This document shows positions 1 through 12,475 of a stretch of 64,000 bases of DNA, piece after piece. The DNA is from Leucaena leucocephala (lineage: Eukaryota; Streptophyta; Magnoliopsida; Fabales; Fabaceae). How positions within the stretch are numbered: position 1 is the first letter of the stretch; each line of letters opens with the position of its first letter. The stretch is taken from assembly GCA_037074615.1 (NCBI GenBank), contig CM073560.1, positions 8,377,501 through 8,441,500 on the forward strand, in the 5' to 3' direction. The notes beneath the pieces are model-generated. The model did no database searches, was not told where the DNA came from, and saw nothing but the letters and a program-made list of their open reading frames with translations. A program made the translations under genes and the position numbers.

Positions 1-1346
1 AAATACCCCCTCCCCCTTTCATTTGTCTTCACGGCTCCAGGCAAGAATAAGAGAGAGAGGTGAGTTCTAGAGAGAGAAAGTAAAAGGAAGAAAGAAAGGA
101 AGTTCTGGCGGAGCCGAAAGCAGTATAGGGATTCTAGAGTTCTGCTAAGCTTTTGAGGTAGTAACTAATCCTAGCTTTTATGTAATGACTTTGTGATTTG
201 ATGTGCTATTGTTTAGTTGGATTGTTGTCTTATATGTTATGTATGAAGCTCTACTGCAATGCTATGATCATATGTTATTGAGTATGGAAGCACGCAACAT
301 ACTTATCTGTACACAATCACAAGTAAGCACTATCACACTGCATTACATATATTGTTATGGTTGTTACTACTGAGATTCCCTCGAATCTCATCCCAATAAA
401 TAACCCATTACAGGGAGGTTATGTCGAAGTAAATTTTGAGAATTTTAAGAGACACTGTTATGCTGCTGAAATTATGACAAGATGGCAGTAGTGAAGAAAG
501 GAGCTGATACGTACTGTGTACGTAGGTACTGTCTAAGGAGGCTGGAAGTGAGTGGACCTAGTCGGTTCATCCAGTCTTTCCTGGGTACTTACGTAGAATG
601 GTAGTTCTCACAGGAATTACCGAATTAGTACAATATCAGTTACTTTTTAAAGATGAAGCCTAGCGGTTATGCTGCCGGATTTCAGGCAGTAAAAGATGTA
701 ATAGAAATATAAGTTTTTTGTACATACCCTGATGTATAACAACTTATTATTTAATAATAGGTATTGTTTGGCATGTTTGACTGATATGTGATGGATGTAG
801 GCATATGTATGTAAAGTTGAGTGCTGGAATTTGCCACTATGAACAGTAACTCATGGTGACTTAATGATATTTGTTCTATAATTAAAAATAGTAAATGGTT
901 GAATAAGTGTATGATATTTTTATGGTAAATAGTATACATACCAAGCTTCGATTTGATATATAGAATTCCTCATTTGTATGTCTACACATGGAGATATAAA
1001 TTATCAAAGTTGGGACCAAAATGCTGGATTCAGGAGAAAAATGCTGGATGAACAGTAAAGTTGTAACGTTGACCGACGTTGACTTGGTCAAGGCATGGTC
1101 AACGAGTTAGTTTTCTCTGAAAGATGATTGAGTTAGCTTCAAGTATAAATTTGAACCACTTCATTTTAATTTTTCTAGAATTAATTATGATTTTTTGAAG
1201 ATAGGTCACTCATCTGGAATTTACACAGTAAACAGTACTCAATAAGAGGAAAATTCCAGATTGAGAAATTGGACTTCAATGACCTTGAAAGTGGTTCTAA
1301 ATGCTACCAAATGGTCCCTAAGACGTACGAAAGTAAGGATGTTTCA
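1..1346 (+). mobile_element. Gypsy LTR, family A, right part (cut by window edge)
   Basis: The window opens inside the TATA context (AAATACCCC). The order then matches the complete LTR at 3253-6847: a purine-rich leader, a donor-like GAG|GTAGTA at 157/158, a hairpin at 371-390, an acceptor-like CAG ending at 413, a perfect palindromic hairpin TACGTAC-TGT-GTACGTA at 508-524, the repeated GTTATGCTGCCG block, and a beta-type tail ending GGATGTTTCA at 1346. No tRNA primer site follows, so this is a solo LTR or a 3' LTR rather than a 5' LTR. No coding capacity was seen. Confidence 0.85.
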
Positions 1347-1555
1347 GTTCCCAAACCCTAAACCTAAGTAGTTAACATTATGTTAATTTTATGGTACTTG
1401 TTGGGAAAGTTAGTTTTACAAATTTAGAAGTCTAAATTGAAGGGAATTGGAAGACACGCAGAAAAATTAACTTTAAAATTTTTTCATTCCCAGCCTGGAT
1501 CTACCGAATGTGTTTAAGTCAAGGAGAAAGAAGTGTTACCTTCGGTATTCAAGCT
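1347..1555. other. Unassigned non-coding stretch
   Basis: AT-rich sequence between the LTR end and the 51-bp repeat. It has no PBS, no LTR terminus and no convincing reading frame. It may belong to the decayed forward host element, but I could not align it to any other part of the window. Confidence 0.4.
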
Positions 1556-1747
1556 GTGGTCGCGACCTCAGTGTCCCTTAGTCGTGACTCTTCGCCTATG
1601 GAGTTTTTAGTCGCGACCTCCTCAGCTTCTTATCACGACCTGTCGCCTCTGGAGTTTGCAGTCGCGACCTACTCATCTTCTAGTAGCGACCTGTCATCTC
1701 TGAAGTTTGCAATCGCGACTTCCTCTGCTTCTAGTCACGACCTGTAG
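1556..1747 (+). repeat. 51-bp tandem repeat built on GTCGCGACC, open frame of 17-residue units
   Basis: Three full 51-bp units (1556-1606, 1607-1657, 1658-1708) and a partial fourth (1709-1747). Each starts with a GTCGCGACC-like palindrome and has a second decayed copy (CACGACC) in its middle. Because 51 is divisible by three, the frame starting at ATG 1508 reads as 17-residue units of the form xVATSxSxSxDLSxLxF and stops at 1747. A further GTCGCGACC follows near 1785. The motif also occurs at untranslatable spacings elsewhere in the window, so I regard this as a DNA repeat that happens to be open, not a gene. Confidence 0.75.
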
Positions 1748-4700
1748 TCTCTTTTCAGATTTCTGACGTTCCGATGCTAATTGAGTCGCGACCTCTGTGT
1801 CAACTGGTCGCAACTTCGTCGTACCTGGTATTCTTTTCTCGATCGCAAGAAGTCGACAACTCAGATCGGCTTCCTCTACCGGTATCCACATGAATAGCGT
1901 TCCAACCACGAACGACGTGCTAGCGCCTCTTATCCCTCTAGGGCTTTCTCAAGATTCCGTCCTCACCATCTCTATTTCGGCAGTTTCTTATCTGCAAATC
2001 TTTTGCACTCTCCTTGCCCCCTTTTCTTGTCTGTAGAACCCTAGCCCCTAATGTCAAATATATAGGATGCTATCGGGCTTCTAATTGGGCCAGGCTTCAG
2101 AATTAATCTTATATTAATTCTAAAATTAATACAATATCATATATTGCATAATTTGATAAGAAACTAATTAAATAAATATGGTTTTTATTAAATCCGTCTC
2201 ACAGATTTAATTCACCTATTTATTTAATTTAAAATAAAGATAAGACGGAATTATATTTGATTTATTCTCATAAATTAAATTTGAGATATCTTACCAATTT
2301 AAATTTTAAATTCAAATAGATCATATCAATTTAAATTCAAATTCAAAAGTGATAGAGATTTAATCTATCCTTATAAATTAGATCTTGTAAATATCTCTTA
2401 TATTATATATAATATATAAATACAAATTTATATATATATAATATATAAATTCACCCTAGATTATTCATTGAATCAAGACATGTCTTAGATTCAATGAACC
2501 TGGACATCACAGCTCGAGTTGGTCTATTTTGTGTGCGACCCTGTAGGCCCATATGAAGTTGACAGTGGGCCAGTTACTATACTGATCCAGAAGTCATAAG
2601 CGGTCTCTAGCAAGACATTATGACTACCCAAATCATATGAGGATCGATGAACGATATTACCTTTCATACAACCATATCACATCCCTTTTGTCACACGATA
2701 TTTCGGTCATAGATGAGGCATGGTGAACGTTATCCTCCTATTCCTGACCGTTACTTTCTCGATCCTTGAGTGGTTTGACTATAGAAATGGAACTACCCTT
2801 CCATTTCAGTATGGTCATACATTTCTCAGACTCACTCATCGAGGGGCCCAGTAATATCTCTCTATGAATGTGAGGGTCAAATTCCATCTTGACCATTCAT
2901 ATTCCTCCGCATGAAAAAACACTAAGCCCGAACATAGCCTTTATGATCACTCGGTCAAAAGTGACTTTTGACTAGGTCAAAGTTGAGCGTTTGTCATGTA
3001 GGAATCCATGATGATCTCAGGTCAAAGGGCATAGTGACATGGCTTGTATATAAGAGAAGCTTATGACTTAACCCATGCAGCTCTCTCATGGCGGGTCGGT
3101 CTAACACTTGTACTCTTACATGTGCCTATGACTTTGATTTATATCTCTATATATCTTCAAAGTCATACTGGTCTTATTTCATCTCTGCTCCCGTATAGAT
3201 GACCGACTAGGGATATTTAGGATAAGATAATGAGTTTTCCAAGGATGGTCATTGTAACACCCTAATTTTTAGGCCTAGAGATGCCAGAAAGAGAATTCAA
3301 GGGCATAATCGTAATTATGGGAAAGATCGGGCTGGTAGCCGATGTGTACCATATTTTGCCAGAAAATAGAGAAAATTATGCTGATCATTTCACTGAACTG
3401 TGAAATGTGCATATGAGGTCTCTAGGTGTATGAAAGAATTAGAAATATGACCAGGGGTAAAATGGTCATTTTTGGAAAAGTGTGCGCGTGAGTGCTTTTT
3501 CAGGCCAAAACAGCCCGGTCCGGATAAAATATCTGAAAATACTGGGAGATAGAGAAAAGGATTCCGGATTGAATGAGGAGTCACAGAATTTTGATTTGAG
3601 GTCCCGATTTTTCTGTAAAAATCCTCGAAGATGGGAAATTACAGTTATAATCGGTAAAAGAATAGCAGTCCGAATAGAGATGATCGGACTATGGCTAGAG
3701 GCCATACAGTGTTGTCTAAGGCCCGTAGTGACACCAGGGAAGGCCCAGGCCCATAATATCAGTTCAGTGGTAAGAGGGGCCGGTGTCCGGGAAAAATGTG
3801 TAAAATGACGAAAATGCCCTTATGTTATAGAATAACTGAAGAATGAGTAAAGGGTATTTTGGTCATTTGGCTAAGGTTAGACAGTCAAGAAGGGGTATCT
3901 GGATAGTTGACCAGGGCCAGAGAATACTCTGGTAAAATATGAAAAGACAATAATGCCCCTGGACCTAGTAAAGGAAATGAAAGGACTTAAGTGCAATTAT
4001 GGAAAGTTTCAAGGCCAAAAAAGGAACGTAGACAAAAATGTGGGGTCCTTAAGTGTAATTTTAGCCAAGTAAAAAGGGACTTAAATGAAAAGAAGAAAAG
4101 TTCCCTGGGATAAATTGTAATTAAAGAAAGTCAGGCCGGAAGTGGTTTGGACTGTCCGAAAGCATTTCAGTCCCAGATTTCACCGGTAGAGAGAGCAAGT
4201 GACGCTCGGTAATCTGGCTTAATACAGGAATTTTTGAAGACTCCAGATAGCCAGAAATGGACTGATCGTCCAAAAGTTATAAAAATTAATACCGGATATC
4301 CTAGAATTCAGATCTAGGTGAGAAAATACAGGATGATACGTCCTTATGGGATGGATGTCGGGAAACTGACAGAATACCGATAGGAGGCCTGTAGAAAAAG
4401 TTATTCGCAAAATAGAAAATCCAGACGGGAGTGTGAGGCCTCCGGGTATCCGATAGGGAGATTTATCGGTATTTGAAAAGGGACTGAATGAGTTCGGATG
4501 ATCTCAGTCGGATGACTGATATGACTCACAGGGATGCCTGAACACCGCAGGCCAGTGTATCGGACAGAAGGAGTCGGTGTCCGGATATGTGTATAAACGG
4601 TGAATAATAGATAAAATATTCAATAATTATTAACGGGGGAAGATTCCTCGTAATGCGTGCCATGAAGGTATTGGACCCAGAAAGGCCCAATAATGGCGCC

Positions 4701-5499
4701 AACAGAGGCCCAATGAGACACTTGGACTGATAGGTGGGCCAGTGTCCGGCAGAACCCCGGAAAAGTGCGAAATTACGAAAATGCCCCTGTGTTGTACAAA
4801 AGTGTAACAGATGAATGAAGGGCATTTTGGTAATTCTGGACAGGCCCAGAAGCCAAGGTACATACAGATAAAGTTACTGAGAGTCAGTATATACCCTGAC
4901 AGAGTACAGAAGGGTGTAAAATGACGATTTTACCCTTAGGGTTAAAATAGTGCAAGAAAGGGCACCCAAGGGTATTTTGGTAATTTGCCAAGGGCTGTTT
5001 CTTGGGAATCGAGCCATCAGAATACTTGAGCTTGATCAGGATCCAAGACAACATTCCCAGAGCCCAAAAACGTAGGCCCAGTAATGTGTGGGAAAAAGTG
5101 GCATTAAAATATTATTTTAATGCTGTTTCAATAAAGTAAAGTTACTCGGTTGGCACGATAACCGAGGAGGTGATCAGATTAAGTCCTGGATTTATCTGGA
5201 TAGCATTGGAAGGCGTGACAGGTGCCAGTAGGATGACACATGGCGCCAACATAAAGGCAGAAGAAAAGGTTGAGGACACGTACTACGAGGCAGGACACTG
5301 GACCGGTGAGTCAGCTGCTGAGGTGTCCAGGAATTTCAGCATGTGGAAAATGTGGCGCTGAGGTGTCCTGGTGAGGTGTCCCAATGATGTCATGCATGAT
5401 GCAGTAAAGGAGGAATTAAAGAAAATAGGAAAATCCAGGAAAAACCAGGACCGCAGGATCAAAGTTCATAGAAACTGCAGAATTGCCATTGAAGGCAAT

Positions 5500-5507
5500 T
5501 ATAAATA
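5500..5507 (+). promoter_or_regulatory. LTR TATA box
   Basis: TATAAATA followed by a C-run and, about 30-110 bases downstream, a GA-rich tract. The same arrangement recurs in every LTR that keeps this region, which supports it as the U3/R promoter of family A. Confidence 0.75.
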
Positions 5508-5670
5508 CCCCCCTCCATTCCATTTTCATTCACGCATGGAAGAGAGAAGGGAGAGAAAGAAGAGAGAGAAGGAGAAGGAAAGGAAGAGAGAAAGGAGAAA
5601 AAGGAAGAAAGGAAGTTCTGGCGAAGCTGGAAGTAGAATAAGGATAGTGAGGTTCTGCTGAGCTAGCCAG

Positions 5671-5926
5671 GTAGTAACTAATCCTAGCTTTTATGTAATG
5701 GCTTTGTGATTTATTGTGCTATTGTTTGGTTGGATTGTTGTCTTATATGTTATATCTGAAGCTCTGCTGTAATGCTATGATCATATGTTATTAAGCATGG
5801 AAGCACGCAGCATACTTATCTGTACACAATCACAAGCAAGCACAGTCACTCTGCATTACATATATTGTTATGATTGTTGCTACTGAGATTCCCCCGAATC
5901 TCATCCCAATAAGTAAACCATTACAG
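5671..5926 (+). other. Candidate intron inside the LTR leader
   Basis: A donor-like CAG|GTAGTA opens the segment and an acceptor-like ATTACAG|GG closes it (256 bp). A perfect 8-bp hairpin, TGAGATTC-CCCC-GAATCTCA, lies at 5884-5903. The two boundaries are kept in other family A LTRs (158-413, 62297-62547), and equivalents occur in families B, C and D. Splicing is inferred from consensus and conservation only. Confidence 0.45.
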
Positions 5927-6952
5927 GGGAGGTTATGTCAAAATGAATTCTGGGAATTTTAAGAGACGCCGTTATGCTGCCGAAGTAAAGACTGAACATC
6001 AGTATATGATAAGTACTGTGTACGTAGTGCTGTCTAAGGAGGCTAGAAGTGAGTGGACCTAGCCGGTTCATCTAGTCTTTCCTGGGTACTACGTAGAATG
6101 GTAGTTCTCATGAGGGGATTACCGAATAAGTACGGTTCAGTTCTTTGTACAGATGAAGCGTAGCGGTTATGCTGCCGGATTTCAGGCAGAGCAAGATGTA
6201 ATAGAAGCATGAGAATTTATGTACATGCCCAGATGTATAACAATTTATTAATTAATAATAAATATTGTTTCGCATGTTTGACTGATGTATGATGGATGTA
6301 TGCATATGTATGCAAAGTAGAAATGCTGAAATTTACCATTGTGAACAGTAACACGTGGTAACCTAGTCATGTTTGATAAATGATTAAAAATAGTAAATGG
6401 ATGAATAAAGGTATGAAATTTTTATGGTAGATATTATACATACCAAGCTTTAATTTGATATATAAAACGTCTCATTTGTATGTCTACACAAGGATATATA
6501 AATTATCAAAGTTGGGACCAGAATGCTGGATTCAGGAGAAAAACGCTGGATGAACAGTAAACTAGAAACGTTGACTGACGTTGACTAGGTCAATGAATGG
6601 TTAACTAGTTATTTTTTCCTGAAATATAATTGAGTTAGATTAATTTAGCAATTTGAACCACTTCATTTTGATTTTTCTAGAATTAGTTATGATTTTTCGA
6701 AGTCAGCTCACTCATCTGGAATTTTCAAGTGAACAGTACTCGATAAGAGTAAAATTCCAGATTGGAGAATTGGACTTCAATGACCTTGAAAGTGGTTCTA
6801 AATGCTACTGAATGGTCCCTAAGACATGTGAAAGGAAGGATGTTTCAGTCATCACAGTAAACGTGCAAATAATGTGATAACATAATTAAGAAATTCATAA
6901 ATCAACAATGTTCATAAAATCATGATTTGCCCCTAGGGCACAATCTCCAACA

Positions 6953-7691
6953 TAAATCTTATGTGAACCAAGAAGATCCCCTCCCTAGATGATTGGTTCA
7001 CTGCTAAAAGTATGATTCAAATAAGGAATATTAAGAAGAGAATGCATAGAGAAAGGTATGATCAAGTTGTGACAGAAAGGTGTTTAGGTCGTAACTCATT
7101 TTCACAGAGAAGTTAGGTTGCAATGAGTTAGGTCGTAGGATGCAACTAATGTATACAGAGGAGTTTTGGTTGCGGCGAACGAATATCATTGGCCGTAATG
7201 GAAGAACACAGAGTGGTCGTGACATACCAAGTGAGTTAGATGCAACGACATAACATAGAGGATGTTAGTCACGATGAGCTAGTATGGTAGACGTAACTAA
7301 AAGTGACAGTAACCTCAACTAGGTATGTTGCGTTATACCCTATCCTTACAACCTTACGAGACAGTCTTCAAGGACGCAGTTATAGTCGAATAGTCTTAGT
7401 CAGCCAATACCTCAGGGGTCTCGTGTTTCTTAACACGATGTGGCTGGACTAAGGGGAACAGCAATAGGGAGTAGTTCCTCTGCTTACAAAGACAGAAGCT
7501 GACCAGTCAAAGGTCAAAGAAGTTGACCTGTCTAAGATCAAGAAAGCTAAGATACAAGAGTTAGTTCAAGATAATGCTAGGGGAACAAAACAAAATTGTT
7601 CTATGAACCTAAAATCCCTAAGAGTAGAGATTAGACACTATAGGAATGATGAGAACAAAGGTGCCAACCTCGCTGAAGCTTATCAGCTAGA
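6953..7691 (+). pseudogene. Internal region relic of a forward gypsy element (layer 0)
   Basis: Forward-strand internal sequence. It holds decayed GTCGCGAC-type repeats (about 7066-7320) and a stretch homologous to the complement of 53395-53500. It ends with a short frame (7648-7695) reading like ...NKGANLAEAYQLEV. The complements of 14410-14470 and 39000-39060 give closely similar peptides (NLAEVHQLE, NLAEVYQLE), so this was once coding or is otherwise conserved. The segment is cut by the family B element at 7691/7697 and resumes at 17881. Confidence 0.6.
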
Positions 7692-7696
7692 GGTTT

Positions 7697-10558
7697 TGCA
7701 ATATCCTTACTTTAATACATCTTAGTGACCATTCGGTAGCATTTAGAACCACTTACAAGACTTTTGAAGTCCATTAGCTAAATCTAGAATTTTTTTCTCT
7801 TGGCGAGTTACTGTTCATATGGTATTCCAGATTCGGCGACAAACTTCGAAAAATCATAATTAATTATAGAAAAATTAAAATGAAATGGTTCAAAATTCTA
7901 CTAAGCATACAACATCATTACTTGCAAGAATTCTTTACATAACATCATATAACATTTACATTGACCAATCCCTAACTCCTCTTCATGCTTCTTCATCCTC
8001 TTTCATCATTCATAAACTTGTGGGGATTGGGATTACATGGATGGGGTGAGATTTCAAGGAAAATCTCAGTAGCAAACGATACTAAACAATGCATGTATTA
8101 ATGTAATTGCTTGTGATTGCTTGTGATAGTGTTACCATAGTGTAATGAGCATGCTTCCATGTATCATATGAAATACAATTGGCCAAAGTAATCATAGAAA
8201 TAGAGGTTAATCATCTACACATATGCACACAATTTTACAAAGCCATAGCACAATCAAGCATAACATTCAATACATACAAGTTTAGGGTATGTTTACTTCC
8301 TTATTGCTTTACTTCCTTTCAGTTTAACTTTACTTCTTCCTTCTTACTTTGTCTTGATGTGTGGCTGCCTCTTTTGAGTCCACAATCAAATCCTAACATC
8401 ACATAATCATCCATTCATTACAATCTAACTTCTCTTGAACATTAAACTTACTTTAACTAACATAACTTCCTTTAATCTTTACCAATTGACTTGGCCTTTG
8501 AATCAATTGATGTCTTGACCTTACCCTACACAATTTCATCTTTTGAATCCATTTATGAGCTTAAAATATGAAATTCCAGCTCCCATGAACTGTTCTAGAC
8601 AGATTTGAAAAACATCCACAATTCTTCCAAAATTTCTCATTTTGATTCCAATGCTTCCCATACTTGTTTCTCTACTTTATCCAACACAATTTCTCATTTT
8701 GAAACCATTCGAATCATCAAAATCATGAAATTTCAAATCACTGTTCATGCGAATGAACAGTAACAGAGAAGAATTCCAAACATTACAACTTTTAATTCCA
8801 ATGTTTCCAAGGTTCAAAACCTATCCAATCTTACACAAAATCATCATATAAATTCAATGGAGCATTAGATCATTGAAATTCCATCTCCTTATATCATGAA
8901 CAGTGCATGAACAGTGCAAAACAAATTGTTTCATCCATGGCAAAGTCAAGAATATCATCTTGATTCAACAACCAATCATCTAACTAGCTTGTTTAAGCTT
9001 TAATCTCATAATTCTAACTTTAATTTCTTCTTTCTCCTTTCATCTAAGGTTTTGGAAAGCATATACACCTTAGTGAAAACTCAACTTTCTTCCATGAAAA
9101 CCCTAAGTTCAAGCTCCCAAATCAAAGGAAAATAAGCTAGGATAGATTGCTTACTTTTAATCTCTAGCTTGCTTGACCTTTGGACCTTGGATCGTTCTTT
9201 GTCTTGGCTTGAGTTTTCATTTTGCCATAGTTTCCCAAGGCTTCTTGCTTCATGGTTTTGGGCAGAAATAGTGGGGGTATTTATAGAAATTTTTATGGAA
9301 AATGAATGGCCAAGATTACTTTGTGCACTATTTGATCTAATGGCTCACATTTATTCTTAGATTTAACTTTTCTTAAAATATAATTATGACATTATCCATG
9401 ACATCATCAAGGGACACCTCATAGCCCATGTGACGAAATTGTGAAGGGAGGAAGCATCTGGAAAAATTTCAATCCAATCTAGTACCGGCTCGGTCTGATT
9501 TCCCAAAAACCAGACTATTTTCTAAATCTAATTTTTCTGAGATTCCATAATATGTTTTCTGACCTTAAATATAGTATCCGGATTCTTCCTACCATTGACA
9601 TTCTTGTACTAGGTCTAAACTTACTTACAGATCCCTTGGCTAATTACCAAAATACCATTGGTGCCTTTTCATGCTATATTAACCCTAAGGGCATAATTAT
9701 CATTTCACATCTCTTTATACCTTATCAGGGCATATACTGACTCTGGTAATCATTCCTGTACTCATCTTCGCATTTTCTCCCTATCCAAAATGGCCAAAAT
9801 GCCCTCCTTTCATCTCTTGTACAATATTATAACCTAGGGGCATTTTTATAATTTTATATTTTTCTGGGGTTTCTCTGGACACTGACCCACATAACTGTCC
9901 AGTTACCTTATTGGGCCTTTGTGATGCCATTTTGGGCCTTTATATGGTCCACTACCTTTATGGCACCAATCCTGAGAAATCTCTCCTGAAGGTATTTATC
10001 AGGTATTTTATTCTAATGTAAATTCCATTAGAAATTCTACTGGATTCCTTTTCTGATCCTGTCAGTTTTATAAATTCTCATATTAATTATAAAAATTTAC
10101 TGTAAAGCTTCATCTGTTTCTAAGGTCCAAAAAATACTGTAATAATTTTCCTAACTTTAGAAATTTATATCAATTTTTCGGGACCTCAAATCGAAATTCT
10201 GTGTTGCGTCAAACTGACCGAAATAATTTTCTCTATATACTGGTAAAATTTGGGACTAATCTGTTCCCGGCCAATTTTGGCCCTTTTCCGGCTCAATTTC
10301 TTCATAATTATACTTTTGTCCCTTGAACTTTTGATAAATTACATTTAGGTCCTTAAACTTTTTGAAATTACACTTAATGGCCCAACATTTATGTCTACTT
10401 TACATTTTGTACCATGGGACTTTTATACTTTTCAATTTAGTCCCTCTTCTTTAAACCTTCATCTTATCATTCTTTTCTTTTCCATTCATCATCACAATCC
10501 TTTATAAACCTCTTTCCTCTATCATTATTATACAGATAGGAAAAATTAGGATATGACA
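7697..10558 (-). repeat. 3' LTR of element B
   Basis: 2862 bp on the minus strand, from TGTCATATCC at 10558 to a GGATATTGCA end at 7697. The TATA box is at 9278-9285 (reads TATAAATA on the minus strand) and the leader hairpin is at 8047-8068. Compared with the 5' LTR it lacks a segment of about 290 bp (16346-16636 of the 5' copy) but keeps about 1.4 kb that the 5' copy lost. Confidence 0.88.
9278..9285 (-). promoter_or_regulatory. LTR TATA box, element B 3' LTR
   Basis: Minus-strand TATAAATA followed by CCCCCAC. The corresponding stretch is deleted from the 5' LTR of the same element, so only this 3' copy could still drive transcription, reading out of the element. Confidence 0.65.
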
Positions 10559-10572
10559 TTTCTACCTCCCTT
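10559..10572 (-). promoter_or_regulatory. Polypurine tract of element B
   Basis: Minus-strand AAGGGAGGTAGAAA immediately before the 3' LTR. It is the priming site for plus-strand DNA synthesis in LTR retroelements. The matching tracts in elements 1 and 2 read AAGGGGGGTAGAAA. Confidence 0.8.
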
Positions 10573-11220
10573 AAAATAAATTTCATCCTTGAAATTTACT
10601 TGGTACCTTAGTCCACTATCTTGGATATATATCTCATGTATATCTCTTTCTGCTTTATGACTAAGGATTGGGGTATCTATCTCTTATCTTCTATCTTCTT
10701 ATCTAACGGAGTGCTTTCAATATCTACTTTATGTTCTTACTGTCATTACTCTTCTTATATGAGTCAACTCAATTAGAGTTTAATTCTACTTCATTATAGT
10801 ACTTGCTCACTTGCTATGCATCTATTTGCTTATGGACAATTCATTGTACTAGACTTGTGAGTAGTGTCCATTTCTTTCATATCAAACTCTCTCGAATATT
10901 ACTGTATTCGGGAGTTTTCATCAATTACTCATCATACTTTCTAGCACTTATCTCTTATTACTTCTCTTAGTATCTCACGAAATTCCTTAACATCCGTAAA
11001 GCTTCATCTCTCTTTACGTATAATTATATTTCTTTTTCTTAGAAACTCTTATCACTCTATTGTTGCTCTTATCATCTTTAATAATTCAGCATCATACATA
11101 TAGAGGACTTATGCAGTTATTCTTTTTTTTTTACTTTACTGTTAGGTAGGAGCACATACTCTAACATGCATAATGCCTGGCCCATAAATTGTAGGACTGC
11201 ATACCTGCTCATGAATGCAA

Positions 11221-11330
11221 AGCTCTAACATCGGAGCTCAAGCATTCCTTTCATGAATATGAATAGCTCTAACACTCGGAGCTTGCACAGCTCTATCATA
11301 TGGAGCTTACACTGCTCTAACATCGGAGCT
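11221..11330. repeat. Hairpin cluster with AGCTC/GAGCT stems
   Basis: Four loosely spaced units. Two have the loop TAACATCG between GCTC and GAGC (11221-11238, 11314-11329), one has TATCATATG (11289-11307), and there is a further decayed unit near 11268. They form part of the hairpin-rich internal region of element B. Confidence 0.6.
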
Positions 11331-12334
11331 TTAGCATATTTTACAAACATAACATAGTGCCTGGCATTTCATACAAGGAGTGAAAGCTCTCACTTTCATC
11401 TGTAGCATAAGATTCAAACATCTTATCCCTTTCAAAAAGGGAGCCTCTCTATCTGTTCATAAAGTTACTTCTTACTATCATTTCCAGTACACATTTCTCA
11501 TTGTGTGCCATATTACATGTTTATCATAGTGTATCTCATTACGTACTTCTCATGTCGTATCCTGGCATATCTTGTCAAATCTGGCTATATAGCGTATCTT
11601 ACTCTTTCATGACTTATCTTGCTTTATCATGACATATTCTAAGATACCATAAGTCTAACATTCTCTTTAACTTATAACTTTGTCAGCCTCTCAGGAGAAT
11701 ATTGCTCTCTTACTTCTCTTTCTCCTGTACAAAGTCATAATTTAAATATTTCATTTCAAATCCACTCTATTTGGACTTGACAGAACGGTTCTAATCCTTT
11801 ACAGTTCATAACCCTTTCTAACTTTTCATAACTTTTCTTATCATTTTACATAACTTTGTGCATAAATGCTAAACTTTTGTGGCATTTACACTCTTTTCTT
11901 ATTACTTCCCAGGGTCACCCATCATTGGGCTACTCTTGCCTGAGCACACTTAACTGAAAATTGCTGATAAAAATTTGAAGCACTGGTGCTAACAGGCTCC
12001 AACCCTGGTACTTTACTATCTTAGACCCTTTTCTATAAATCTCTTTGGCTTTTTAACCTTTTTGTCCTCACCTGGAGTATCTATCTAGCTTTCATTCTCA
12101 TTCTCTTTATTCTCATATTAGGAACCTCTACTAACTTCACTTCATTTTTCATGTAAGAAGATTCTGAGTTCAGTTTATAATAATAAAAATAAGGCTATAT
12201 GAACTAACATTGTGGGTACTTTCTCTGCTATGAGTTAACAACTTGTGAAGCTTCTCTACCTTAAACTTTATCCTTGGTATTTGTCCTTCCAAAGAAATAC
12301 TATACTTATGGCTCATTCATTTTCTTTCTTTAGG

Positions 12335-12475
12335 CTAGGTCTACTGCGACCCTCGGGATCTAACTGCGATCAACCGTCAGCCTCTTCAGGATTTAACTGC
12401 AACCCTGGAATTCTTTTCTCTATGAGCCATACTAGGATCTAACTATGATCTTCCAGAATCTACTGCGATTCTGTT
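12335..12475. repeat. Hairpin cluster with TAACTGCG-like loops
   Basis: Five units of the form (G/A)ATC-TAACTGC-GA(T/C)C at about 12338, 12357, 12390, 12436 and 12455. In the clearest two the flanks pair (GATC/GATC and AGAATC/GATTCT) around the shared core. The homologous cluster of element 1 is at 37541-37691. Confidence 0.7.

Larger units (their letters stand above)
3253..6847 (+). mobile_element. Solo LTR, family A, complete (TSD gtcat)
   Basis: A 3595-bp solo LTR running from TGTAACACCC at 3253 to GGATGTTTCA at 6847, flanked by a perfect 5-bp duplication gtcat (3248-3252 and 6848-6852). It has no internal region, so it formed by LTR-LTR recombination. Order inside: U3, TATAAATA at 5500-5507, a GA-rich leader tract (5535-5620), donor-like CAG|GTAGTA at 5670/5671, hairpin at 5884-5903, acceptor-like ATTACAG at 5926, the palindrome and GTTATGCTGCCG blocks, and a beta-type tail. 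It is the best complete reference for family A in this window. Confidence 0.93.
1816..6952 (-). mobile_element. Copia-like LTR relic, interrupted by a solo gypsy LTR
   Basis: Read on the minus strand, the sequence begins at 6952 with TGTTGGAGATTGTGCCC, a start typical of plant Copia LTRs. It runs through 6848, resumes at 3252, and continues through an AT-rich TATATA region (about 2400-2450) and a CTATATATTTGAC motif near 2062. A leader-like GCTAGGGTTCTACA follows at about 2032-2045. The leader-like sequence seems to continue to about 1816, so the left boundary is uncertain: 2032 is another candidate. I found no matching TSD (ttgtc or similar on the left, taaat on the right), PBS or second LTR, so this is probably a fragment. 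The Copia assignment rests on the terminal motif and recollection of similar LTRs. Confidence 0.6.

Noticed and set aside
2395..2450. TA-rich tract as a satellite or replication origin
   Set aside because: A short imperfect TATATA stretch inside the Copia-like LTR; nothing else supports an origin.
5371..5661. Lys/Arg/Glu-rich open frame of 96 codons
   Set aside because: The basic and acidic run is the translation of the GA-rich leader tract that follows the LTR TATA box; similar frames appear wherever the tract occurs.
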